Assembly (NCBI GenBank): GCA_036490515.1
Contig: DASXDU010000011.1
Coordinates: 372,001-436,000 of the forward strand
Direction: 5' to 3'
Source of the DNA: Palsa-1150 sp036490515
GTDB taxonomy: Bacteria > Myxococcota_A > Polyangia > Polyangiales > Polyangiaceae
Length of the DNA stretch: 64,000 nt
Part shown: positions 50,535 to 59,601 of the stretch, one piece after another
How positions within the stretch are numbered: the first letter of the stretch is position 1
How the letters are laid out: each line of letters opens with the position of its first letter
The notes under the pieces: generated by a model
Database searches by the model: none
Told to the model about the DNA's origin: nothing
Seen by the model: only the letters and a program-made list of their open reading frames with translations
Position numbers and translations under genes: made by a program

Positions 50535-50855
50535 GCATGGATCGAAGCAGAGGAACGAGGCGTGCGCGCGGCGGCCCGTCGGACGGGGGGAACCGATCGT
50601 CGGAAACGGGACCGGTGGCGCGGCCTACGGGGTCCGGGTCGAGATCGAAGTGCCGCCCGGCTCCGGGGAGGACGACAGGGGGGTGTCGTCGCAAGCCCGG
50701 TCCGGACGGCGGCGCTGATAGAAGCAGATGGGCGCGGTGGCGGGGGGCGGTCGGTCCGATGTGGAAGACGGCTCGTCGGAAACGAGCGATGCCCGCGGCA
50801 ATGGCTCGGCGCCCAGCGGGCCGGCGGCGCGATGCCGATGGCGTTGGGGTGAGGA

Positions 50856-52298
50856 TCAGAACGGGACGTCCTCGTCGGTCTGCAGCTCGCCGAAGTCGTC
50901 GTCGCCGCCGTCCCTTCGCGCGATCTCGTCCTTGATCTCCTCGAGGTGCCGCAGGTTGTCCTCGCGGTACCGATCCTTCGACGGGTCGTCCACGTTCTCG
51001 CCGATCGCCTTGAGGTACCAGGAGAGATCCTCGACCTGCGAAAGCTGCTTGCCCTTGTCACGACCAAACCGCACGACCGCGCTGGACGGCTCGCGACGAG
51101 GACGGTCGTCGCCATCGGGCCGCTGGTTTCCGCGCGTCGCCGGGCGGGCCCCAGTGGTAGCGGCGCCCGCCCCGTCCCTCGACGAGCAGCACGACGGGCA
51201 CGGGATCCACATGGCCTGGCTGCAGTCCGCGTGTGGCCCCTCGAGCTTCTTGCAGGTCGGGCACACTTGCTCGCCGCCGTCGCAACGGGGGCAGCGCGAA
51301 GGCGTCGCCACGGGGCGCGCAGGGGTCGGCGAGGGCGCCGGGTCCTGTCCGACGAACGCCGCCGGCCCCGTGTCACGCCCGGGAGGCATGGTCGTCGGCG
51401 ACACGAGCTCGCCCTCGAGCAGCTCGTCGTCCTCGTCGGCCGTGGTGCTCCCGACCGGAGGCGCCGGCACGTGGGCTGACACGCGCGCGGGCGCGGGGGA
51501 GCCGGCGGGCAGCCTCGGGGCGCGCGGCTCGCCGTAGAGTGACCGCGAGGAATCGAGGAACGCCGAGGCCCGCATCAGGGCGAACTCGCGACGGAGGGAC
51601 GGATCTTCCGAATCCCCCGAAAATATGAGCCTCGCCGCGATGAAAGGTTTTCTCAGCTCGTCCTTTCCATAGCTGGTCCGGATGCCGAGCGATCGCACCG
51701 CCCGCAACCGAGCCGACGTCTCGCAGCGAGCCGCGAGCGACCCGCGTACCTCCCGGATCTGCGCCTCGGGTGACCGCGGCGCGTCGCCTTGGCGACCCCC
51801 GCGCTCCCAGGCGGCATGCTTCTCCCGGTACTTCGCCCACAGGCTCTCGACGGCCGGCGCCTTGTCGCGCCAGTCGAGCACCTTGGTCGCCTGGATCGTG
51901 ATCGGCGTCCCGTCGTACTGACGCACGACCCCGACGGCGAGGAACTCGGCGTAGTGGGGGTCGCGGCCATCGTCGAGTCGGCGCGACTCCGTCCAGCTCA
52001 CACCGAGGGCGAGGGCGATGCGGTCGAGCGCCGTTTTCCCCAGCCCCACGGCCGACGATCCGGGGATCGGGTACGTCTCGTGCGCGATGTCGACCATCAC
52101 CGCGCTGAACGCGATGCTGGTCCCCTCCGGGACGCCCCCAGAGATCGAGGTCGAGGGCGCCACGAGGTGGCCCACGGCCTGCGCCTTCTCGATCGCGGCC
52201 GCGATGCTGCTCGGGTCGCGCGTGATGCGGTTGAAGGAGGCGATGGCTTCCTGGGTGGGCGTGCGCGCGAGCGCGGTGCTCGTCGGTGTGTTCGGCAT
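50856..52298 (-). CDS. Phage DNA-metabolism protein with zinc finger, DUF3820-like part and SSB-like tail
   Basis: A 480-aa protein, probably for recombination or single-strand DNA handling. Residues about 1-270 form an uncharacterised phage domain (PIPGSSAVGLGKTALDRIALALGVSW and GTPITIQATKVLDWRD). A Cys cluster follows (CPRCDGGEQVCPTCKK, CSQAMWIPCPSCC), then RFGRDKGKQLSQV with WYLKAIGENVDD, like DUF3820/exonuclease X C-terminal modules. It ends DEDVPF, the acidic tail of SSB proteins (DDDIPF). It starts at ATG 52298, 16 bases after the HTH gene. Confidence 0.6.
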   Translation of the reverse strand: MPNTPTSTALARTPTQEAIASFNRITRDPSSIAAAIEKAQAVGHLVAPSTSISGGVPEGTSIAFSAVMVDIAHETYPIPGSSAVGLGKTALDRIALALGVSWTESRRLDDGRDPHYAEFLAVGVVRQYDGTPITIQATKVLDWRDKAPAVESLWAKYREKHAAWERGGRQGDAPRSPEAQIREVRGSLAARCETSARLRAVRSLGIRTSYGKDELRKPFIAARLIFSGDSEDPSLRREFALMRASAFLDSSRSLYGEPRAPRLPAGSPAPARVSAHVPAPPVGSTTADEDDELLEGELVSPTTMPPGRDTGPAAFVGQDPAPSPTPARPVATPSRCPRCDGGEQVCPTCKKLEGPHADCSQAMWIPCPSCCSSRDGAGAATTGARPATRGNQRPDGDDRPRREPSSAVVRFGRDKGKQLSQVEDLSWYLKAIGENVDDPSKDRYREDNLRHLEEIKDEIARRDGGDDDFGELQTDEDVPF

Positions 52299-52314
52299 GG
52301 TGGACGGTCTCCGA

Positions 52315-52761
52315 TCAGATGTGGCGCCAGTGCTGGCGGGTGACTACGAACTGGATCGTCCGGGGCGAGACGCCGAACGACGTGGCGAGCCCCCGCACTG
52401 ACTCGCCGTGCGCGTACAGATCGCGGATCTCGACGACTGCGCATTCCGTGAGCTTCGCCATGGGGTGAGCAGATCCGCGGAGAGCGTGTTCGGGGTGCCG
52501 ACGAAGTGGGTGAGCGTCTCCCCGCAAGACCTGACGCTGTGCGATGCGGCGGCTAAGGTCGACGGTGGCGACGTCGCGATGGCTGCGACCGGTCGCGATG
52601 GCCCACGTGTGAGCAGGGGTGATTCCGAAATCGCGGGCGAGCGACGGCGCGCACTCTCCCAAGGCGAATCGTCTGCGGATCTCCATCACGGTCGTCGCCG
52701 AGATGCGGCGGGCGCGTGGCTGCTCGGCGCTCGCAAGGGGCTCGGTTTCGCGCGATGTCAT
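52315..52761 (-). CDS. Tandem helix-turn-helix protein (148 aa)
   Basis: A DNA-binding protein with two similar HTH parts: TTVMEIRRRFALGECAPSLARDFGITPAHTW near the N-terminus and CAVVEIRDLYAHGESVRGLATSFGVSPRTI at the C-terminus. The repeats resemble recognition modules of homing endonucleases or resolvase-like proteins. No nuclease domain is attached. The start is ATG 52761; the lipoprotein gene begins divergently at 52810. Confidence 0.65.
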   Translation of the reverse strand: MTSRETEPLASAEQPRARRISATTVMEIRRRFALGECAPSLARDFGITPAHTWAIATGRSHRDVATVDLSRRIAQRQVLRGDAHPLRRHPEHALRGSAHPMAKLTECAVVEIRDLYAHGESVRGLATSFGVSPRTIQFVVTRQHWRHI

Positions 52762-52809
52762 CTGATGCCCTCGCTGGGCTGGTGGCGGCGATCGCGCTAC
52801 TGTCGCGTC

Positions 52810-53157
52810 GTGCGCGGGTGCGTGATCGCGATGGTCGTGGCCGCCCTGGGCGGCTGCGGAGGGAAGGTGTCGATCGAAGGGTCCTGCGACCTTGATGCGG
52901 TCGTCGGCGACTCCGGCGACGAGATCGTGCACGAGTGGAACTGCACGAGCGGAAGCTCCGCCCAGACACTGACGTTGGCCTCGTGCCCCTCCGGCTTCGC
53001 GCCTGGCGCCGCGTGTGGGGGCAGCACGAGCGGCTTCACCGGGGTCGAGTCCGCGCCGGCGTCGGACTGCTTCACGTGCGGCTCCGACGGCGTCGGCACG
53101 GATTGGACGTGCGGCTCGGCAGAGTGGACCGCCGCCGGGCAATACACCTGTCGATGA
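52810..53157 (+). CDS. Second Cys-rich lipoprotein (probable moron)
   Basis: A 115-aa protein on the strand opposite to the phage genes. The signal (RGCVIAMVVAALGGC) ends in a lipobox, followed by GKVSIEGSCDLD and a series of Cys residues (CTSGSS, SCPSG, ACGGS, DCFTCGS, TCGS, CR). GTG at 52810 gives a charged N-region; other GTG/ATG starts lie close. It has the same style as the lipoprotein at 49507-49857: lipobox, Cys-rich, short. It stands between the regulatory and structural phage gene groups. Confidence 0.62.
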   Translation: MRGCVIAMVVAALGGCGGKVSIEGSCDLDAVVGDSGDEIVHEWNCTSGSSAQTLTLASCPSGFAPGAACGGSTSGFTGVESAPASDCFTCGSDGVGTDWTCGSAEWTAAGQYTCR

Positions 53158-53173
53158 ACCGCCGGAGAGTCGC

Positions 53174-53461
53174 TCAGGCCTGGACGGCGGGCGGGTCGAG
53201 GAGCCCCAGCGCGCGTATCGGGACCAGGAGCGGCTCGACGGCGATGCGGCACGCGTCGAGCGTCTGAGCGAGCTGGCCGAGCATCTGCACGGATGTGGCG
53301 GCATCGGCCGGGCGTTGGTTCGCGGCGCTGGCGGCCGCGTCGATCATCATCTGCGCCGCTCGCGCGAGAGCGGACGCGCCCTCGCTGAACGCATCGAGGC
53401 TCGCGCGGGCGGTCGCCTCGAACTCCGCGACGCGCGGGTCGGTCGCGAGGACGGGCAGCAT
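53174..53461 (-). CDS. Hypothetical phage protein after the tape measure gene
   Basis: Not recognised. A 95-aa helical protein (FEATARASLDAFSEGASALARAAQMMIDAAASAAN). Its ATG overlaps the TGA of the tape measure gene by one base, so it is the last structural gene of the leftward operon. It might be an accessory tail protein; this is inferred from position only. Confidence 0.55.
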   Translation of the reverse strand: MLPVLATDPRVAEFEATARASLDAFSEGASALARAAQMMIDAAASAANQRPADAATSVQMLGQLAQTLDACRIAVEPLLVPIRALGLLDPPAVQA

Positions 53462-55632
53462 CAGGGCGCCTCCGCCGGCATCGCCCCGTCGGCTTTCGGC
53501 GCGGTCTCCACCTTGGGTGCGGTCTTGATGGTGACCTGTCCGCTCTTCACGGCCTCGTGGATCCTATCGAGGATGTCGTTCGTCCTCTTCTGCTGTTCCT
53601 TTAGATCCTCGAGGTGCTTGTTCTGCGCGTTGAGCTCGGCCTGCTCTTCCGGCTTGTAGACGTGGCCGTAGTGCATGTGGCCAGAGCCGACCCCGAGGTC
53701 GATGTAACCGGCCGACCTCTTGTACGCGTCGTGCTCCGCTTGCTTCTTGGCCAGCTCGTCGCTGATGTCGGCATCTTGCTTCTCCAGCTGCGCGACCCTG
53801 GAGCCCTCGATCTGTCCCCCATGCGCGGGTTCGAAGTTGCTCGTCTGCGTGTTGAGCATCAGCGGGAACTGGCCCTTCCGCGGCGGAAGGTTCAGCTGCG
53901 AGTCGAGGTTAGCCCCCATCGCTTTGGCGAACGCTTTGCGCGCGGCGTCGTCTCGGGCCTCGCGGTCGGCGTCCGGGTGGATGCCCATGAACCGAGTGAT
54001 TGCAGTCACGAGTGACTCCGACAGCGACACGATCTCCGGCGCGAGCGCCTCGAGAGCGGGCAGCAGGACGCCCTGCAGCTGCTCCGCTACAGTGCCCAGC
54101 TGCTCGTTGAAGATCGTCGCCTTCGACTTCCCGAGCTCGAGGACCGCGTTCATCGCGCGCGTGACCTCGACCTCGCTCAGCTGCGCCTCGTGGAGTCGCT
54201 GGAACTCCTTCGTGACAGCGGCCATCCCCTCGTCTCCGCCGCCGGCCCTGTTGTAGGTCGTCTGCCATCCGGCCACGGCGCGGAACGCCATCTGGTTGGG
54301 GAAGAGCTGCGACATGACCGACTCGCTGGCCTTCCCCTTGCCCCCCTGGCCCGAGGAGGCGCGCAGGGCCATCTTCACGATCGTGAGCGGGTCGAGGAGC
54401 TCAGAGTGCGTGTCGTCAGTGAAGGCGCCGTTGGAGAAGCCGTGAGCTCGCCAGGCCTTGAGGTTGGAAGGCTTCGCGAGACCCGAGGCGAACCGCGCGA
54501 CCGACGTCGCAGCCTGCACCGACGTGGCGGATCCGCCTTCGAGCTTCGACTCCTGCGCGAAGACCCCGAGGGTAGCGATGTTGGCGGCCGCGCCCCCCTT
54601 GAATTGGTTCGCCGTCGCAGCGACCTTCGCCATCTGCGTCGCGAGGTCTCGGATCTCGACCGCACCCAGCTTCCCCTGCCCAGCGACCTGCCGCATGACG
54701 TCGTACACGACCTTCCCCTTGTCGGGGATGTCGCCCACATGGTTGGCCACCTCGGCCGCCGCCTCGGCCATGTCCGCGAACTCGGTGCCCGTCGCCTTCG
54801 CCAGCTTCGCCATGTCGCCGAGCATCGATCGCCCGAGGTCGAGATCGCCCGTCTTCGCGACGAAGCCCTGGAGACCCGAGAGCAGATCCCCGCGGTCCGT
54901 CGCGGTACTGGTCGCGACGGAGCGCGTCTGATCGAGGATGTCGCCGCTGTGCACGAGACGCGTGCGGCCGGGGATGTAACCCGAGCTCGAGATCTTCTGC
55001 GCGAGTTCCTCCTCGTTGAAGTTCTTCGTCGCGATCGACCCGAGGTCCGTCTCGACTCCCGCGGCGCGCGCGAGGCCCAACGCGGCCCGACCGGCGAAGC
55101 TCGCGGCGCTCATCCCGAACCGCGCGACCCCGCTCACGGGGTCCATGTTCAGCGTGTCGACGTTCGGCTTCCTGACCGAGAGGTTGCCACCTGCAGCGGA
55201 CCAGAAGCGGCTGCTGCGACGACCGCTCGACATCGAGGGCAGGCCGAGCGCCGCACGAGCCCTGTCGCGCTGCATCGCCGAGAGCGCGCGGGTCGCTTCG
55301 CGCTCCACGGCCCGGAGATCAGCCGGCATCCGTCGGATCTCGGCGGCGGCCTCCTTGAACTTCGCGCTGGTCTGCGCCCCCAGACTTCCGAGCCCGCGCA
55401 GCGCAGCGGCGGCCTTCTGTCCCGCCTGTTCCGCCACCTGGCCCGCCTGCTTGACGGGCGCCGCGGCGGCGCCGACGTGACTGGCCGTCTGCCGGGTCGC
55501 ACGCGCCGCGGCCTCCCCGAAGTTCTTCTGGATCGCCTTGCCGGCGTGCTCGGCGGCCTTCTCGACCGACGTGAACGCGGTCTGGACGGAAGCGTCGACG
55601 GACGCCCCGATCTTGATTCGCAACATGGCCAT
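53461..55632 (-). CDS. Phage tail tape measure protein
   Basis: A 723-aa protein that sets tail length. The first 180 residues are Ala-rich helical (SVEKAAEHAGKAIQKNFGEAAARATRQ), then a TMP-type domain (about 195-500): GRSMLGDMAKLAKATGTEFADMAEAAAEVANHVGDIPDK and TQMAKVAATANQFKGGAAANIATLGVFAQESKLEGGSA. A charged helical tail follows with a conserved-looking HMHYGHVYKPEEQAE. At about 0.15 nm per residue the tail would be near 108 nm. No lytic or peptidase domain is seen. Starts at ATG 55632 or 55626. Confidence 0.85.
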   Translation of the reverse strand: MAMLRIKIGASVDASVQTAFTSVEKAAEHAGKAIQKNFGEAAARATRQTASHVGAAAAPVKQAGQVAEQAGQKAAAALRGLGSLGAQTSAKFKEAAAEIRRMPADLRAVEREATRALSAMQRDRARAALGLPSMSSGRRSSRFWSAAGGNLSVRKPNVDTLNMDPVSGVARFGMSAASFAGRAALGLARAAGVETDLGSIATKNFNEEELAQKISSSGYIPGRTRLVHSGDILDQTRSVATSTATDRGDLLSGLQGFVAKTGDLDLGRSMLGDMAKLAKATGTEFADMAEAAAEVANHVGDIPDKGKVVYDVMRQVAGQGKLGAVEIRDLATQMAKVAATANQFKGGAAANIATLGVFAQESKLEGGSATSVQAATSVARFASGLAKPSNLKAWRAHGFSNGAFTDDTHSELLDPLTIVKMALRASSGQGGKGKASESVMSQLFPNQMAFRAVAGWQTTYNRAGGGDEGMAAVTKEFQRLHEAQLSEVEVTRAMNAVLELGKSKATIFNEQLGTVAEQLQGVLLPALEALAPEIVSLSESLVTAITRFMGIHPDADREARDDAARKAFAKAMGANLDSQLNLPPRKGQFPLMLNTQTSNFEPAHGGQIEGSRVAQLEKQDADISDELAKKQAEHDAYKRSAGYIDLGVGSGHMHYGHVYKPEEQAELNAQNKHLEDLKEQQKRTNDILDRIHEAVKSGQVTIKTAPKVETAPKADGAMPAEAP

Positions 55633-55645
55633 GGGTCAGCTCAGC

Positions 55646-57028
55646 TCAATGGATGATGTCGCCGTCGGGGCCCGTGTACTGGCCGTTGGCGTTCTGGCCG
55701 ACGGCGCCCGCGGGCGCGCCAGCAAACGGATCGGGCGTGTAGGTCACGACCGTTGCGCCGCCTTCCGTCGTCGTGCTCGCGGGGGCGACAACCCCCGTCG
55801 TCTTCGGTGCCGAGACGTCGCCGAAGACCAGATCGTTCGGCCGCATCAAGCGGATCTGCGTCTGCGTCTGCGGCGTGCGCGTACGCCGCACCGACTCGAT
55901 GTAGAACGTCCCCTTGATGCCGAGCAGCTCGTCGTCGATGTCGATCGTGGTGTCCGAGGTGACGACGGCGCGATCGGTGCTCGAACCGGCGATCGGTAGC
56001 GTGTGCCCCGCGAACGTGTACTCGAGCCGCCACCCGTTGCGTCGCTCCTCCGCGAGCTTGCGCTTGGCGAAGTACGCGGCCTGAAGTGGCGTCTGCACGT
56101 ACTCGTCGCGCAGCACTAGCGGCTTCGAGAGCCCGTAGCCCGGCGGCGAATCGGTCGGCTTGTTCAGGACCTCGAGGTCGACATACTCACCCTTGGCCTT
56201 CCGCCGTCCGCTCTTCCGGCCGCCCCCGCGGCCGTAGATGATCGCTGAGGAGTGGCGCGAGGTGACGTCGTCCGTGAGCTTCCACCCCAGGATGTTGGAG
56301 GAGAGGTTGGCGGACTGAATGTGTCGGTGCAGCTCGTAGGTCGGGGTCTGCCTCGGGTTCGGCGTCGCGAGAACGAATGAGCCATCGGCCGCAGCCCAGA
56401 GCATCAGGCCGGCGCGGTCGAGGAGGTGGCGGAGAAACTCCAGCCACGTCTGCTGCGCCCGCGCCTGGATGCTCACGGAGAAAGAGCCGAGCGTGGCGCC
56501 GATTGGGAGGTGCGTGAGTTCGTCCGACTGTTCTGGCCCGTCGGTCTGCTGGATCTGGACTCCGGCTTTGAGCTTCCGGTTGTTGGCGTTGTTCGGAACG
56601 AGCTCCGAGGGGTCCAGTCCCACTGCCTTGAGCGCCTCTTGGACGAGCTGGAAGTACGTCATCTCAGTCCCGAAGGAACGAGTGGCCGCGACGTACCCGT
56701 CGTGCAACGGAGCGAGGGCGTCGCGCCCCGTGACGCGGAGCACGCTGCCGCTCCCGTTCATTTCGAGCTCGCGGCTGTCAGTGACGCCCGTCATCTGCGG
56801 CGCGCCGTTGATGCTGAGGACGAACCGCGTGCCCGGGCGGGCCATCCCAAAGAGCGAGACAGCGCCGTCCTGCCAGCCCAACGACATTGCCCACCGCGCC
56901 GGTTGCGAGAGGACCGACTCCTCGACCGACCATCCCTGCGCGTAGAGCACCTTCTCGCCACCGAGCGTCAGGGTCACCGAATCCTGTCCGTTGCCGATCT
57001 CGTCGCTGATGAAGTCGCTGCTGGGCAT
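55646..57028 (-). CDS. Baseplate hub-like tail protein (Mu gpP/gp44-like)
   Basis: A 460-aa protein. The N-terminal part (VTLTLGGEKVLYAQGWSVEESVLSQPARWAMSLGW and PGTRFVLSINGAPQMTGV) and the middle (SVLRVTGRDALAPLHDGYV) follow the pattern of Mu P-type baseplate hub proteins. The late part has a basic stretch (GRGGGRKSGRRKAKGEYV) and a Thr/Pro-rich end. It lies just upstream of the tape measure gene in transcription order. The ATG at 57028 was preferred over GTG 57037. Identification is by pattern, not search. Confidence 0.75.
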   Translation of the reverse strand: MPSSDFISDEIGNGQDSVTLTLGGEKVLYAQGWSVEESVLSQPARWAMSLGWQDGAVSLFGMARPGTRFVLSINGAPQMTGVTDSRELEMNGSGSVLRVTGRDALAPLHDGYVAATRSFGTEMTYFQLVQEALKAVGLDPSELVPNNANNRKLKAGVQIQQTDGPEQSDELTHLPIGATLGSFSVSIQARAQQTWLEFLRHLLDRAGLMLWAAADGSFVLATPNPRQTPTYELHRHIQSANLSSNILGWKLTDDVTSRHSSAIIYGRGGGRKSGRRKAKGEYVDLEVLNKPTDSPPGYGLSKPLVLRDEYVQTPLQAAYFAKRKLAEERRNGWRLEYTFAGHTLPIAGSSTDRAVVTSDTTIDIDDELLGIKGTFYIESVRRTRTPQTQTQIRLMRPNDLVFGDVSAPKTTGVVAPASTTTEGGATVVTYTPDPFAGAPAGAVGQNANGQYTGPDGDIIH

Positions 57029-57101
57029 GGGGCACACGTCTCCCGGGGCGCGCCATCCTGTGCGGCACCCTCACTCGTCTCGTCGTGCGATGAGCGGTCG
57101 G

Positions 57102-57680
57102 CTAGGGGCTTGGGGCCTCGACCGGCGCGCTCGAGGCGCCGGGCGCTGTCGCCGCTCCGCTGCTTTCGTCGTCAGGTTCGATGGCGGTCAGCAGGCGCGC
57201 CATGAAGAGCGCCACGCCGAGCTGCGTCGCGGGGGCGCACCGCATGTAGATCTCGTCGCCATTCGGGCCTGCGATGTCCCGCGCGAGGTTCACGAACTGG
57301 TCGGGGTTCTTCGCCGACCGGAGCGGCGACACCTCGTCCTCCCACCGCTGCTTAGCGCGAAAGAGGTAGGCAATGGAGTCGATCCCGAGCTTCTCGAGCA
57401 CCTGCGCCGGACCTCCGTCGAAGAACGGCGCGCCGGGGTTCTCGGCGTCCAGGTACGCCGCGGCGACGGCATGCGCCCAGAGGGCTACGTCGTAGAGCTG
57501 CACCCCGCGCTCCGCCCGCACCGCTGCGTCGACGGCAGCCTTGGTGGCGAACGCGACGCCCTTCTGCTCTTCGTCGGAGGAGAGCTGCCGCACGAGGACA
57601 CGCGTCGGCGTGGCGATCCCGGGCAGAGGAACGTCGAGGGCATGGGTGACCGGTTCGCGCTTGAGCGTCGAGAACTTCAT
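57102..57680 (-). CDS. Probable tail assembly chaperone, second of two
   Basis: A 192-aa acidic protein (VRQLSSDEEQKGVAFATKAAVDAAV, KNPDQFVNLARDIAGPNGDEIYMRC). Position before the hub and tape measure genes and the coupling to the gene at 57677-58261 by a four-base overlap match tail assembly chaperones. No clear frameshift site is evident. The assignment is inferred from order and size only. Confidence 0.5.
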   Translation of the reverse strand: MKFSTLKREPVTHALDVPLPGIATPTRVLVRQLSSDEEQKGVAFATKAAVDAAVRAERGVQLYDVALWAHAVAAAYLDAENPGAPFFDGGPAQVLEKLGIDSIAYLFRAKQRWEDEVSPLRSAKNPDQFVNLARDIAGPNGDEIYMRCAPATQLGVALFMARLLTAIEPDDESSGAATAPGASSAPVEAPSP

Positions 57681-58261
57681 TGTGCGTCCTCCGTTGCCGC
57701 GCTTGCGGCCAACAGCTTGGTGAGTAGGTGCGCCACGATGGTCCGCGCGGTGACCTGTTCGTCCTCGGAGAGGCGCGCCATCGCGCCGGGGCGACTGAGC
57801 AAGCGCCCCGCCTCGACGACCTCGGCGTCCGAGGCCTCGTGGGTGGCTGCGCTCGTCGTGACGTGGAGGAGCAGGAGCTCGTCCCACAGCAAGCGAACGC
57901 CTGACAGGGTCAAGGCGTCGCGCGCCGTCGGCTCGCCCCCGACGAAGTACGTGGCCGAAGTGTCGTTGCAATCGCACGTGACCCGCGCGATGCACTGCAC
58001 CATCAGCTGCTCGTCGCGCGCGACGATTGCGGTCGCCTCGTCGTGAAACTGCCCGGTGTCGTGGTTCACGTGCCACTGCCTGGCCTGTTCGTTCGCAGCC
58101 GCGAGGGCTGCTTCGAACTCCGTGATCGTGAGCTGCCGCAGACCGACGCAGACCGGATCGAGCGGCTTTCCCGCCCAGGTGTCGGCGAAGGCGGTGAGGG
58201 GCAGCACGACGGTGCGCAACGGGGTTCGCGTCGAGGGCGAGACGCTCGAGAAGTTGGGCAT
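57677..58261 (-). CDS. Probable tail assembly chaperone, first of two
   Basis: A 194-aa protein. The N-terminal part (TVVLPLTAFADTWAGKPLDPVCVGLRQLTITEFEAALAAANE) and a central Cys pair (VTCDCNDTSATYFVGGE) are visible, the C-terminus is acidic and helical. The start is ATG 58261, the stop overlaps the next gene. Located between Mu N-like and hub genes. As with its partner, the chaperone role is from position. Confidence 0.5.
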   Translation of the reverse strand: MPNFSSVSPSTRTPLRTVVLPLTAFADTWAGKPLDPVCVGLRQLTITEFEAALAAANEQARQWHVNHDTGQFHDEATAIVARDEQLMVQCIARVTCDCNDTSATYFVGGEPTARDALTLSGVRLLWDELLLLHVTTSAATHEASDAEVVEAGRLLSRPGAMARLSEDEQVTARTIVAHLLTKLLAASAATEDAQ

Positions 58262-58273
58262 GCTCGTGGTCCG

Positions 58274-59230
58274 TCAGTTCGTGGAGGTGGGCAGGTAGTA
58301 GAGGATGAGCGTCCCGGCGGAGATCGACATTGGGTCGGGGATCGACGAAGCGTTGAGCGCCATCAGATCCGTCTCCCGCGAGGTGTCCCCGTAGAAGCGG
58401 ATCGCCAGGTCCTGGATCGTCATCGTCTTGGGGACGGTGAACTTGCCGAGGCTCTGGCTGGCCTGCTGCTGCTGGGTGGCGACCTGCGCGGCCGTCGCCC
58501 CGATGCTCCGGACGTTCACGAGGACCCCGACGGCGAGCGGCGACTGCATCGACGGCAGCGAGTCGGCCTGCATGCAGAGGCTCTGGAGCTCGAGCGCCTT
58601 GGCCTGCGCGTACTTCGAGTACATCCCTGCCGTGTCCGACAGGGCCTGCACGGCGTTGACCGTGGCCCGGATGGCGTCGAAGACGTTGAGGTCCTGCGTC
58701 GAGGGCTTGAGCTGGTCCTTGACGAGCGAGAGCGCGGCGGCGAGCTCCTGCTGCGTGACCGCCAGTGACGGCGGTCCCGGGGTCGGATCCGTCTGCGTCA
58801 GGAAGTTGGCGCGCTGGTCCTCGATGAACTCGATCTCCACGCGTTCGCCACCGCGAGACCGCGGGTTCCACTCCTGCTTCCAGCTCGAGATGAACGCGTC
58901 GAAGGTGCCCGTGCTCGGATGCTGGAAGGTCGCGGTCTGCTGCGTCTCGTAGAGGTTCCGGACCTGAGCCATCCCGGCCGGCCAGAGCTGCGGGTCGTAC
59001 GTGGGCAGCCCGGCGTGGAACAGGGCCGCGACCGTGATGTACCAGATCCCGCGTCCGAGTTTCTCGGGGGCGGCTCCCGGCGAATGCGGGAACTCGTGCA
59101 GGTGTTGACGCCCCTGCGAGTGAAGCGCGATCCTCTCCGCGGGGAACTCGAGCCCCGCGAAGCTCGTGCGGGGGAGGCCATCGAAGCCGGTCGGCTTCGG
59201 GTACTGCAGCGGGTAGTTTTTCGCGCTCAC
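58274..59230 (-). CDS. Mu gpN-like/DNA circularisation N-domain protein
   Basis: A 318-aa protein. Residues about 20-130 match the DNA_circ_N pattern: SFAGLEFPAERIALHSQGRQHLHEFPHSPG, GRGIWYITVAALFH, FQHPSTGTFDAFISSWKQEW and GGERVEIEFIED. A helical part follows and the end (TVPKTMTIQDLAIRFYGDTSRETDLMALNASS then ISAGTLILYYLP) looks LysM-like. Mu N protein is a tail/DNA ejection component. GTG at 59230 overlaps the previous stop. The role as a tail protein is by family. Confidence 0.75.
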   Translation of the reverse strand: MSAKNYPLQYPKPTGFDGLPRTSFAGLEFPAERIALHSQGRQHLHEFPHSPGAAPEKLGRGIWYITVAALFHAGLPTYDPQLWPAGMAQVRNLYETQQTATFQHPSTGTFDAFISSWKQEWNPRSRGGERVEIEFIEDQRANFLTQTDPTPGPPSLAVTQQELAAALSLVKDQLKPSTQDLNVFDAIRATVNAVQALSDTAGMYSKYAQAKALELQSLCMQADSLPSMQSPLAVGVLVNVRSIGATAAQVATQQQQASQSLGKFTVPKTMTIQDLAIRFYGDTSRETDLMALNASSIPDPMSISAGTLILYYLPTSTN

Positions 59231-59601
59231 GCATCACCTCTCGCGCTCTGCGGCGCGATCCAGTCGGTCCACTTCACGTCGGCGTGTCCCGTCTCCTCGT
59301 CGACGAGGACCGTGACGATCGGCGTGACGAAGACGCTCGCCGCCTCGCGGAATCGGCGTGCCGTGGCCGCCTCGAGCGCGGGCCTGCACGCGCGTCCGAA
59401 GGGCTGGGCCTCGAGCGCCGCGATCCGTGCGATCGCCTCGCGGTGCGGAAGGAGGTCGGCCGACCACCGCTCCCCCGCGACGTCGGCGACGCCCAGGAGC
59501 GCGAACTCCCTCGGCTCGGCGCCCGCCGCGAGGTGCAGCGAGAGGATGCCGACCACGTCGATGGAGCGGCAGACGTGGTCGGTCAGCTCTTCGTGCGTCA
59601 C
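59227..59601 (-). CDS. Hypothetical phage tail-region protein (124 aa)
   Basis: Not recognised. A 124-aa mostly helical protein with a beta-rich end (FVTPIVTVLVDEETGHADVKWTDWI). GTG at 59601 and its stop both overlap neighbours by four bases, so it belongs firmly in the structural operon. Its short size and position after the three paralogues suggest a minor tail or connector protein. Confidence 0.6.
   Translation of the reverse strand: MTHEELTDHVCRSIDVVGILSLHLAAGAEPREFALLGVADVAGERWSADLLPHREAIARIAALEAQPFGRACRPALEAATARRFREAASVFVTPIVTVLVDEETGHADVKWTDWIAPQSARGDA

Noticed and set aside
57102..58261. A programmed frameshift between the two putative tail chaperone genes
   Set aside because: No clear slippery heptamer is seen at the overlap, and both genes have their own start codons with normal four-base coupling.
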